The translations under genes and the position numbers were made by a program. The notes beneath the pieces are model-generated. The model had not been told where the DNA came from. It searched no databases and worked only from the letters and a program-made list of their open reading frames with translations. Below, piece by piece: positions 55,207-64,000 of a stretch of 64,000 bases of DNA (positions are counted from its first letter, which is position 1; every line of letters begins with the position of its first letter). The stretch comes from Proteinivorax tanatarense (GTDB lineage: Bacteria > Bacillota > Proteinivoracia > Proteinivoracales > Proteinivoracaceae). Location: assembly GCF_040267685.1 (NCBI RefSeq), contig NZ_CP158367.1:2480001-2544000 (forward strand), written 5' to 3'.

Positions 55207-55850
55207 TTAGTGTTCATTATTTTTTATTGATAGCCTTTCTATTTTTGATTTTCTTTTAACATATTTATTAAAAGCAACCTTCTCTTTTTTATCATGTTGC
55301 AAACTTGCATAGTATAATTCTTCATGTATAAAGACTGTAGGTCTGTTTCTAATAAGGGGCCGATAACGATCAATAACTTAAAGAAATTTATTTGCACCAC
55401 AGCTTTCATACATTTTTAACTTGTTATCTATTTTTTTATTATAACGCTTGTCCCATGGTTCATACTCGTCTAGCACTGGTATTGAGTTAATCTTACAAAG
55501 GGATTGACCAGCTGTATATCCCATTTTATACCGTTTTTCTTTTGAGTAATTATTTAAAGCTATATCTGCGTCTTCACCATCTATCCATGTGTAAATTATG
55601 TAAGTAAGCTCTTCCTTTAAACAACTGCCAAAAGCAAGGGGTGTTGAAGCACGAATTTTTGGATCCATATTACTTAAGTGTTGGAACTCTTTATGTTTTC
55701 GTTCTTTTTCTTTAATATTTGAAATGCGGAGCAGTAGCTTCTTACCTGAATTAGTTGTAACTTTATATTTTTCATCAGCTGACCATCCCTTTTTAATCGG
55801 GGTAACCGATTTAAACTATTCGATCCTTCTATGCCATAGGTCCTAAGTTT
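55207..55850 (-). pseudogene. Aminoglycoside phosphotransferase-family gene, decayed
   Basis: Read leftward in pieces: SFKSVTPIKKGWSADEKYKV, LLLRISNIKEKERKHKEFQH, then NMDPKIRASTPLAFGSCLKE, YIIYTWIDGEDADIAL, and LDEYEPWDKRYNKKIDNKLK, all typical of the N-terminal kinase lobe of APH-type enzymes. A stop after GANKFL, a frameshift, then YRPLIRNRPTVFIH follow. The catalytic HGD-x4-N loop is lost and a foreign tail (ASLQHDKKEKVAFNKYVKRK) replaces it. No functional kinase can result. Confidence 0.75.
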
Positions 55851-56030
55851 TTCCCTCATAATTCACCTCCTAAAGTACCTTTTTATTCTGACATAAATTT
55901 CTCAGCATTATTTAAATCTTTTGCCATAACACTAGGATTGTGCTCAAGTGCACTCTTATGCAAATACATTGTTATAAGATGTGGATACACTCAGCTTTGC
56001 CCTCACACTAACATCATGTAGAGACTTCTT

Positions 56031-56570
56031 TTAAACCCATTCTTCTCTTAATACACTATAAACTATATGATTAACATAATTTCCATACAGATTTTCTACG
56101 TTCCTACAAACTCCCTCTTTGGTAAATCCTAGCCTTTCAGGTATAGCTTGACTCTTGAAATTTTTATCTGCACACCTAATTTCCACTCTCTCTAATCCCA
56201 AAGTTATAAAAATATATTCTATAACAGCCCTACATGCTTTTGTCATTATGCCCTTTCCTTGAAATCCTTCTGCTAACCAATACCCAATACTTGTGTTTTT
56301 ATGATACCAACTTAATTGATGCAATCCAATTATTCCTACAATTTTATCCATATACCATATTCCAGCTTGAAAACCATTATTAGCTCCGTATTGATTCATA
56401 CTACTCTTAATAAAATTCTTTGTATCTTCAACAGATTTAGTACCATCAACCCATGGTAACCACTCTCGTAGGTGTGTTCTATTGCTATCTATTAAATTAA
56501 AAAATTCATCACTATCTTCCATACTTATTAATCTTAATTCTAAGTCTTCATCAATTATATATTTGAACAT
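56031..56570 (-). CDS. GNAT acetyltransferase, RimL/RimJ-like
   Basis: 179 residues. ELRLISMEDSDEFFNLIDSN, LPWVDGTKSVEDTKNFIKSS, the acetyl-CoA site GYWLAEGFQGKGIMTKACRA, and ALERLGFTKEGVCR-type end (IPERLGFTKEGVCRNVENLY) identify the ribosomal-protein N-acetyltransferase group. Many such Bacillota proteins have unknown targets. ATG 56570 follows AAGGTTGAT. Alone between intergenic repeats. Confidence 0.88.
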   Translation of the reverse strand: MFKYIIDEDLELRLISMEDSDEFFNLIDSNRTHLREWLPWVDGTKSVEDTKNFIKSSMNQYGANNGFQAGIWYMDKIVGIIGLHQLSWYHKNTSIGYWLAEGFQGKGIMTKACRAVIEYIFITLGLERVEIRCADKNFKSQAIPERLGFTKEGVCRNVENLYGNYVNHIVYSVLREEWV

Positions 56571-56753
56571 CTTTATCAACCTTTCTTTCTTATGTATGTA
56601 TTAACGATATGAATATAATGCCATTACTCAGTTCTCTTTTACCTAAAATAGCAACCCTGAAATGAGTGATCCAATGTTAGATAGCGTCCCTGGGCTTCGC
56701 GACGTCTGGCCTACTTCCGATATTACATCTTTTATAAAACATTGGGGTCAGGC

Positions 56754-56880
56754 TTTTGATATTTCAATATAGGGAATAAGCCGTTTAAAAAACCTTGTTC
56801 AGTATGAAAAGAATAAGAAAAGGAGCAGGCTTATAAGTTGGGTGGATGAAAAGTATTGAAATATCAAAAGCCTGACCCCC
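56754..56880. mobile_element. Miniature inverted-repeat element (MITE), 127 bp
   Basis: 26-bp terminal repeats: GGGGTCAGGCTTTTGATATT at the left and the exact complement ending GCCTGACCCC at the right. The inside (about 75 bp) is non-coding. A second, longer copy with the same ends and subterminal words (CTTATAAGTTGGGTGG) lies at 58717-59046. No transposase for it is in the window. Confidence 0.85.
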
Positions 56881-57090
56881 TTCCTTCTTATATTATTGAG
56901 TTGCTATTTCTAATAATTTCTATAGGGCTTTTCCACACAACAACAAAAGTACTTCTAGCCTTTCCAATTGCACATATACCAGCATCAATAGTACTCTAAT
57001 TTATAATTGAATTTCCTTGTGAGATAGTTTCCCAACACTCCTGCACCTTGCCCTAAGATCTATAAATCTCATATCTGAACTATATTTCTC

Positions 57091-57681
57091 CTAAGATTTT
57101 TTTGTTTTTTTTAATTTCTTTTGGGCATAACTCATATCCTTTTTTATAGCCATAAACACAAAGTAACCATTAATTTCCCATATTATTACACCTCCAAATA
57201 TAGAAATTAATTTTTTCTTATACCATTTTTTACGTTTGGTAACCATATACATCTTTCCACCCAATTTAAGCCTATTAAAACCTTTCTCTATAAATCCTTT
57301 AGGTACTGAAAAATCCTCATGATATGGTGGATTCGATAGTATAGCATCAAAGTAAGACCATTCAATTTCTCTGAATCCATTACTTTGCACAATATTTTCC
57401 GTACTAAAACCATTTATCTCCATATTTTTCCTAGCTAATTTTACAGCGTTTGCATCTATATCTGACATGAAAACATTCTCTACACCAACAATGCTTGCAC
57501 AATAAACTCCAACTACACCATATCCACATCCTAAGTCCAGAACTTTATTTCCATGTTCAAGTTCCAATTTTGATAACATAGCTAAGGTACCTTTATCTAT
57601 TCTGTTAGGTGAAAATACGTTCTCATCTGTTATAAATTTATATTCATTGCCATTAATTGTTATATTCAATTTCTTATTCAT
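57091..57681 (-). CDS. RsmC/RlmG-like methyltransferase (MTS domain)
   Basis: 196 residues. KVLDLGCGYGVVGVYCASIV is SAM motif I, and ILSNPPYHEDF the NPPY motif that marks N-methyltransferases of nucleic-acid bases. The fold matches the C-terminal catalytic half of RsmC (16S rRNA m2G1207); single-domain forms are common in Bacillota. ATG 57681 follows AAGGAGAG. Confidence 0.88.
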   Translation of the reverse strand: MNKKLNITINGNEYKFITDENVFSPNRIDKGTLAMLSKLELEHGNKVLDLGCGYGVVGVYCASIVGVENVFMSDIDANAVKLARKNMEINGFSTENIVQSNGFREIEWSYFDAILSNPPYHEDFSVPKGFIEKGFNRLKLGGKMYMVTKRKKWYKKKLISIFGGVIIWEINGYFVFMAIKKDMSYAQKKLKKTKKS

Positions 57682-57724
57682 TTAATCTCTCCTTAAATTT
57701 TGGAGTTATGTCAGTATAGTAGAC

Positions 57725-58130
57725 AATTTTTCTCGAACAATTTTATGCAACTCTCTTAGCTTTGTCTTCCCACTCTTGAGAGTAATATCGCCTAAGGAGC
57801 TATGTATTTTTTTCCATGTTATACCATGACTCTATACAAGCATTATCATAGGGGTTTCCTTTACCGCTAAAGAAGTGAATTAGCCTGTGGTCTCTAATAT
57901 ATTGACTAAATTCACTGCTTGTGTATTGGCTTCCTAGATCACTATGAAGAATTAGACCCTTGAAGGTTTCTGAATCTTAAAGGCATTGTCTAAGACTTTT
58001 ATAGCCAATGTAGTATTTATGTTTGTAGACATAGAGTACCTAACTATCTTTCTACTGTTAGGATCCATCACAGAAGCAAGGTATCACTAGTCATCTTTAA
58101 TTGTGTGAATGTAAGGGTGGACTAAAGGAA
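57725..58130 (-). pseudogene. IS3-family transposase (OrfB) remnant
   Basis: Leftward, in broken frames: YLASVMDPNSRKIV-like start, ALAIKVLDNAFKIQKPS, LILHSDLGSQYTSSEFSQYI, IHFFSGKGNPYDNACIESW. These are the second Asp and the Glu regions of IS3 DDE transposases. Stops interrupt it, the N-terminal part is missing and no ends are visible. Confidence 0.8.
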
Positions 58131-58268
58131 TTTCACCTTCTAAAAATTTATTTTCAATACTTCTTTATATGATATAATATCCCTGCCAGAAAGTAAATAA
58201 CCCTCAAAATGGGTGAAATTCTCATGCACAAAATAATAGATTTATTTCCTCTATCTCTATTAACTTTT

Positions 58269-58704
58269 TTATGCTTTATGCAGTATTTTACAATTGTCGG
58301 TAATTTTTTTCTCCCAATCCCATGCTGTTTTTATAATATCACTCAAGCTATCAAATTGTGGTTTCCAATTAAGTTTATTAATTGCTTTTTGATTATCTGC
58401 AATTACTTTATCCACATCCCCTTCTCTTTGTCCTGTTATCATTACTGGTACTTTTTTACCCGTAACCTCTTCACTAACATTTACAACCTCTAAAACCGAA
58501 TATCCTCTTCCGTATCCCAAATTAAATATATCACTTGTTTTATTTTTAATTAAATATTCCAAAGCTTTTATATGTGCTGACACTAAGTCTGATACATGTA
58601 TGTAATCTCGAATACAAGTACCATCATGAGTCAAATAGTTTGTCCCATAAATCTTTAGATTATCATATTTACCATTTAGTACCTTTAGTGTTCTTGTTAT
58701 TAGG
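58269..58704 (-). pseudogene. galE: UDP-glucose 4-epimerase (galE) 3' fragment
   Basis: About 145 codons equal to the last 40 percent of GalE: KIYGTNYLTHDGTCIRDYIH, VSDLVSAHIKALEYL, DIFNLGYGRGYSVLEVVN, and the C-terminal LNWKPQFDSLSDIIKTAWDW. The NAD-binding half and the catalytic YxxxK are gone. The break lies a dozen bases from the left end of the miniature element at 58717, so that insertion or a deletion beside it truncated the gene. Confidence 0.88.
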
Positions 58705-58716
58705 TATTAAAACATT

Positions 58717-59046
58717 GGGGTCAGGCTTTTGATATTTCAATATAGGGAATAAACCATTAAAAGAACCTACCCAAAATTTGGGGTAGGTTCTTTTAATCAT
58801 CCTTGTTCAGCAGATTATTGATCCTTAAATTTGCTTATTCTCTTTTCATTTCCCTTGCTAATTCAGATAATTCATCACTAGCTTCGGATACTTCTTGTAT
58901 AAAGGTGAACTAAGACTCCATGTTAGCAGATACTTCTCGGTGCTTGCCGCGTTCTCCTCCGATACAGCAACAAACCCTTTGCCACTCTCACCCACCTTAT
59001 AAGTTGGGTGGGTGAAAAGTATTGAAATATCAAAAGCCTGACCCCC
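58717..59046. mobile_element. Longer MITE-like element enclosing a chemoreceptor gene fragment
   Basis: Same 26-bp terminal repeats as 56754-56880, 330 bp apart. Inside are a terminator hairpin (GAACCTACCC/GGGTAGGTTC, 58763-58791) and a decayed chemoreceptor 3' end. Either the element picked up host DNA or two solo ends bracket it by chance. Confidence 0.7.
58835..58995 (-). pseudogene. Chemoreceptor (MCP) C-terminal fragment
   Basis: Leftward: GESGKGFVAVSEENAAST then, after a frameshift, FIQEVSEASDELSELAREMK RE-stop. The first piece fuses the hairpin-tip motif GKGF-V to the SEENAAS motif found ~80 residues later in intact receptors (compare 15664-17703), so an internal deletion has occurred as well. 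Confidence 0.7.
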
Positions 59047-59080
59047 TTCCTTCTATGAGGTAACAAAATATTCCTGCCTA

Positions 59081-62000
59081 AGATCACCCCCGCTTGCGCG
59101 GGAAAGACAGATCAAATTAGAGCATCAGAAGAATTCCAAGAGGATCACCCCCGCTTGCGCGGGAAAGACATACACCGAATCCTAAAGTATGACTTAACCA
59201 TGGGATCACCCCCGCTTGCGCGGGAAAGACTTTAGGGGCGTTTCTGTTCCCGCGTTGTTATAGGGATCACCCCCGCTTGCGCGGGAAAGACTTGACTGAT
59301 GTATTGAGCATTGTTTTAGCGTTGGGATCACCCCCGCTTGCGCGGGAAAGACCCATTTCTCCTGTAGAATACCATTTGTAAATCAGGATCACCCCCGCTT
59401 GCGCGGGAATGACTCAAAACAGCTTGCCCTTCTGGCATACTTTCAAGGATCACCCCCGCTTGCGCGGGAAAGACCCCTCTCACCGAGATTGTTGAAATTG
59501 TTACTAGGGATCACCCCCGCTTGCGCGGGAAAGACAGATTGTTTCATCTCTGCGTCTAGGGAGTACAGGGATCACCCCCGCTTGCGCGGGAAAGACCAGA
59601 AAAAGCTTTTGAAATGATGCCATATTTTGGGATCACCCCCGCTTGCGCGGGAAAGACATAGGCGAAACCTTCATTATTAGCTTGTATGTAGGATCACCCC
59701 CGCTTGCGCGGGAAAGACCGAGCATGTAGGAGGGCGGGGAACCCCTGTTTAGGATCACCCCCGCTTGCGCGGGAAAGACTAAATTCCTTTATGATAACAA
59801 ATTGACCCGGCAGGATCACCCCCGCTTGCGCGGGAAAGACCTTGATACAGCTTTTGATAGTTTTGAAAGGGAGGGATCACCCCCGCTTGCGCGGGAAAGA
59901 CCAGCCGCAAAAGCATAACAGGAATGTCACTAGGGGATCACCCCCGCTTGCGCGGGAAAGACTGACCCTAGCTTGGGGAAACAATGCAAATCAAAGGATC
60001 ACCCCCGCTTGCGCGGGAAAGACATCCAATGAACACATCAAGGATTCCTATGATTAGGATCACCCCCGCTTGCGCGGGAAAGACGTCTACAAAGTTTACA
60101 GTTGTTGTAGCTTCACAGGATCACCCCCGCTTGCGCGGGAAAGACCCTTTAAATGAAACCATTCCATTTTCATCAATAGGATCACCCCCGCTTGCGCGGG
60201 AAAGACTTTCTACCAAAAAATCATAGAATAGGCTTGATGGGATCACCCCCGCTTGCGCGGGAAAGACGGCGTCATTGCTAACGTTGATTTTCCGCATGAG
60301 GGATCACCCCCGCTTGCGCGGGAAAGACGTAGGACTGTAATAAGAACCACGTCAAACAAAGGGATCACCCCCGCTTGCGCGGGAAAGACTGTATATAAGT
60401 CTCGCCATTTCCTCTGTGGCTAGGATCACCCCCGCTTGCGCGGGAAAGACACTCCCCGAAGCGGCAAAACAACAGCAGGAGTAGGATCACCCCCGCTTGC
60501 GCGGGAAAGACTCTGTGACTTGGAAATTTTCGGGGATAGTGATGGGATCACCCCCGCTTGCGCGGGAAAGACTGTCATCCCACGAAAACCACTTTTCTCC
60601 GTCTGGGATCACCCCCGCTTGCGCGGGAAAGACTATCATTTCATCTACAATATCTCGAATCTCCCAGGATCACCCCCGCTTGCGCGGGAAAGACTGTTGA
60701 GCTTCTTGCACTTGCTGATTACTGCCAGGATCACCCCCGCTTGCGCGGGAAAGACTGCATCCTGATTCAAATATTGAATTTGTACTTAGGATCACCCCCG
60801 CTTGCGCGGGAAAGACGATGAGGTTGGCAAACTAGCAGAGAGCTTTGTAGGATCACCCCCGCTTGCGCGGGAAAGACAATATTTGACACACAAGAAGAGC
60901 ATGAACGAGCAGGATCACCCCCGCTTGCGCGGGAAAGACAGCACAAAAGAAAATAAGTGCAAGACAAGCTAAGGATCACCCCCGCTTGCGCGGGAAAGAC
61001 AACGATGGCCCATTTAAGGACCAAATGAAACAGGGATCACCCCCGCTTGCGCGGGAAAGACGTACATGACATTTAGCAGCGACTATCTATTTGCGGATCA
61101 CCCCCGCTTGCGCGGGAAAGACCAGGTTTCCCTCCTTTCAGCCTGGGTCATTTTAGGATCACCCCCGCTTGCGCGGGAAAGACTTTTCCAGCCGACTTCT
61201 ATAATGCCTATATCCAGGATCACCCCCGCTTGCGCGGGAAAGACTGCGCCAACTGTCGCAGGATTGAAAAAGTATTAGGATCACCCCCGCTTGCGCGGGA
61301 AAGACCAGAACAGATGGTTACAAATCAAGGGGATGTAGGGATCACCCCCGCTTGCGCGGGAAAGACTAGCGGCATAGGAGTTATACAAAATGCCTGGTAG
61401 GATCACCCCCGCTTGCGCGGGAAAGACAGAAGCAATAGTTAAAAGGATATACTCTTTATAGGATCACCCCCGCTTGCGCGGGAAAGACTGTCATACCTTC
61501 TACGTCTGCCTGTGCTGCTTGGGATCACCCCCGCTTGCGCGGGAAAGACATACAAATTCAAAAGTACCTTTCAGCCAATTAGGGATCACCCCCGCTTGCG
61601 CGGGAAAGACAGAGAAAAGTAATATTCCCAAAGGAGTATTAAAGGATCACCCCCGCTTGCGCGGGAAAGACCGACATTTTAATTAACAAAGGTTTGGAAA
61701 GTTGGGATCACCCCCGCTTGCGCGGGAAAGACAAAATTAAAGGGGTGATAGTATGTTAGAGTTTAGGATCACCCCCGCTTGCGCGGGAAAGACTCTCATT
61801 CATTTTTGCGACAAATTTCGACTTTTAGGATCACCCCCGCTTGCGCGGGAAAGACTCAGTTCCTGGGGCCAATCTAAAATCAAACTCAGGATCACCCCCG
61901 CTTGCGCGGGAAAGACGGTAGCTGCAACGAACAAGGCCATATATCACAGGGATCACCCCCGCTTGCGCGGGAAAGACGCTGCTGGTGCTACCGGTGCTGC

Positions 62001-62221
62001 TATGTTTGCAGGATCACCCCCGCTTGCGCGGGAAAGACTAAGACAAAAAGACAGCGGTTTTCAGCTTGTCAGGATCACCCCCGCTTGCGCGGGAAAGACA
62101 ACGCTTACTTCCTTTATCGAACAAGAGTTTTAGGATCACCCCCGCTTGCGCGGGAAAGACTTAAGCCATGAAGCATGACCAGAAGCACCAGCGGGATCAC
62201 CCCCGCTTGCGCGGGAAAGAC
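59081..62221 (-). CRISPR. Type I-E CRISPR array, about 52 repeats and 51 spacers
   Basis: 28-bp repeats at a 61-bp period; in the reading direction (minus) they start GTCTTTCCCGCGC, continue AAGCGGGGGTG and end ATCC, with the GC-rich palindrome CCCGCGCAAGCGGG. Spacers are mostly 33 bp. Orientation is set by the I-E consensus ending GTGATCC and by the cas1-cas2 genes to the right. The oldest (left) end has variants: the first repeat reads AGATCAC instead of GGATCAC and the sixth GGGAATGAC instead of GGGAAAGAC. All others look identical. I saw no repeated spacer. Confidence 0.97.
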
Positions 62222-62244
62222 ACTTAAAGATCCCTTTAATAATC

Positions 62245-63147
62245 CTATTCTTTATTTATTATTTTTAAAAATTTGTTCACTTTGGTCGATAATTGATAAA
62301 TAAGTTTGGCATCTGCTAAAGCTCTGTGAGGTACTCTATCCCCTATTTTATAAGCTGATAAAACAGTATCTAATTTATAATTTTTAAGATTTATTTTTTC
62401 TCTTTTGACAAATTTATTCAAATCAAAAACCTTATTAGTTAGGATTTGCATGTTTGATTCACTTAATGTCCTATTTAAAAAGCGAAGATCAAAATCTACT
62501 TCAAATCCAACTAAATCGAAGTCCTCTATAAAATCAATAAATTCCTTTAATCCTCGCTCCATTGATATACCTTCTTTTTCTAACAACTTCTGAGTTATGC
62601 CGGTAAGTTTGGTAATTTCTGCTGGTATATTTTTTTCGTATTCGATCAGTCGCTGAAAGTGCGAAATTTTATCACCTTCAGCTTTAACTGCCCCAATTTC
62701 AATGATTTGATTTTCTTTATAATTCAACCCATCCGTCTCTATATCAATTACTACATAATTAAGACTTTCTATTGGACCCTTTGCTTTTGGAGCAAATTTC
62801 TTTGCTTTCCGAAATTTTGCCGCATTACTATATCCCTTCTTATGTTCATTTTCTTCTATAACCTGATTTATTTTAGGTAATGCTACTAGTGGGATGCCAT
62901 CATATTCAACAACTTGTCGCTGAGCATTTAACGTTTCAAAATGATACCCTATTTCATTTTGAATGGCATAGCTCATTGTCGCTTCACCAGTACTAGAACT
63001 TTGAACAACTCGCTCCCAAAGTTGTGCGCGAATTTTCGTATTAAAGTTTCCTACATAAACACCTGTTGCAATCTCTTGCATCCATTTGCTTAAGTCACCC
63101 CGAAGTGAAGGCGGAACCTTTTTCAAAGTGATTACAGTAAGTGGCAT
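62245..63147 (-). CDS. cas2: Cas2e fused to a DnaQ-like DEDDh exonuclease
   Basis: 300 residues. Residues 1-95 are Cas2e (MPLTVITLKKVPPSLRGDLS, KWMQEIATGVYVG). After a basic linker, residues ~128-295 form a DEDDh 3'-5' exonuclease: Exo I VVIDIETDGL, Exo II VGFEVDFDLRFLN, Exo III HRALADAKLIYQL. Such fusions are known in type I-E systems (for example Streptococcus thermophilus), where the exonuclease trims prespacer ends for Cas1 integration. It starts 2 bp after the cas1 stop and ends 23 bp before the first repeat. Confidence 0.95.
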   Translation of the reverse strand: MPLTVITLKKVPPSLRGDLSKWMQEIATGVYVGNFNTKIRAQLWERVVQSSSTGEATMSYAIQNEIGYHFETLNAQRQVVEYDGIPLVALPKINQVIEENEHKKGYSNAAKFRKAKKFAPKAKGPIESLNYVVIDIETDGLNYKENQIIEIGAVKAEGDKISHFQRLIEYEKNIPAEITKLTGITQKLLEKEGISMERGLKEFIDFIEDFDLVGFEVDFDLRFLNRTLSESNMQILTNKVFDLNKFVKREKINLKNYKLDTVLSAYKIGDRVPHRALADAKLIYQLSTKVNKFLKIINKE

Positions 63148-63149
63148 CG

Positions 63150-64000
<851 letters not shown>

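Noticed and set aside
55378-55859. Two adjacent leftward frames as separate small genes
   Set aside because: Reading across frames gives one aminoglycoside-phosphotransferase-like sequence, so they are parts of one broken gene.
59399-62171. Several 60-126-codon open frames across the CRISPR array
   Set aside because: They are made only of repeated codons from the 28-bp repeats plus spacers and have no ribosome sites.

Overview
The window is AT-rich DNA with strong AGGAGG-type ribosome binding sites, long intrinsic terminators and a gene set (rubrerythrin, YesM/YesN two-component pair, PadR and YtrA regulators, DUF1540, DUF3795, YitT, IS21, radical-SAM peptide maturase) that points to a low-GC, anaerobic member of the Bacillota, most likely Clostridia. 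I cannot name the genus. Most of the region is accessory: small unrelated transcription units on the minus strand, several broken genes, insertion sequences and miniature elements, and a long type I-E CRISPR array at the right edge.

Layout. 1-1.8 kb: a YtrA-type regulator and the start of its ABC ATPase, then a rubrerythrin. 1.8-7 kb: PAP2-like membrane protein and a secreted fumarate-reductase-like flavoprotein followed by a YesM/YesN-type sensor kinase and regulator. 7-18 kb: two chemoreceptors, an amidohydrolase, a PadR/membrane-protein pair with a dyad in its promoter, a YitT protein, an orphan cobalamin riboswitch, a C39-like peptidase and a GIY-YIG nuclease. 18-25 kb: a DUF4268 nuclease-like protein, an M50 protease whose upstream small gene is split by a complete IS21-family element (5-bp target duplication), and a MurE ligase. 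25-32.3 kb: a decayed MacB-like ABC exporter, a TPR-type HTH regulator, an MFS exporter, a SPASM radical-SAM maturase and an unlisted 39-residue Cys-tailed precursor peptide; together these look like a RiPP locus. 32.8-35.1 kb: ahpC-ahpF behind a PerR-like box.

35-46 kb: DUF1540, an unknown beta-rich protein, an overlapping metalloprotease/nucleotidyltransferase pair, methyltransferases, a 157-bp tandem repeat, a dCTP deaminase, a Cys-rich mini-protein without a normal start codon, and a frameshifted ABC-F gene behind an upstream leader peptide and terminator (an attenuator as used by antibiotic-resistance ABC-F genes). 46-53 kb: a large Fe-S/FAD oxidoreductase with a HypA-like protein and a DUF5692-like membrane protein, then an operon of a catalytically degenerate transposase-like protein and an FAD oxidoreductase behind a perfect 26-bp palindrome. 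53-59 kb: AAC(6')-like acetyltransferase with a duplicated start region, MsrA, and a graveyard of fragments (glyoxalase, aminoglycoside phosphotransferase, IS3, galE, chemoreceptor) among miniature inverted-repeat elements. 59-64 kb: a CRISPR array of about 52 repeats, a Cas2-DnaQ exonuclease fusion and Cas1, running leftward; the array begins only 23 bp after the cas2 stop codon.

The most interesting candidates for new biology are the RiPP locus, the domesticated-transposase operon with its palindromic operator, the orphan B12 riboswitch, and the leader-peptide attenuator of the ABC-F gene.
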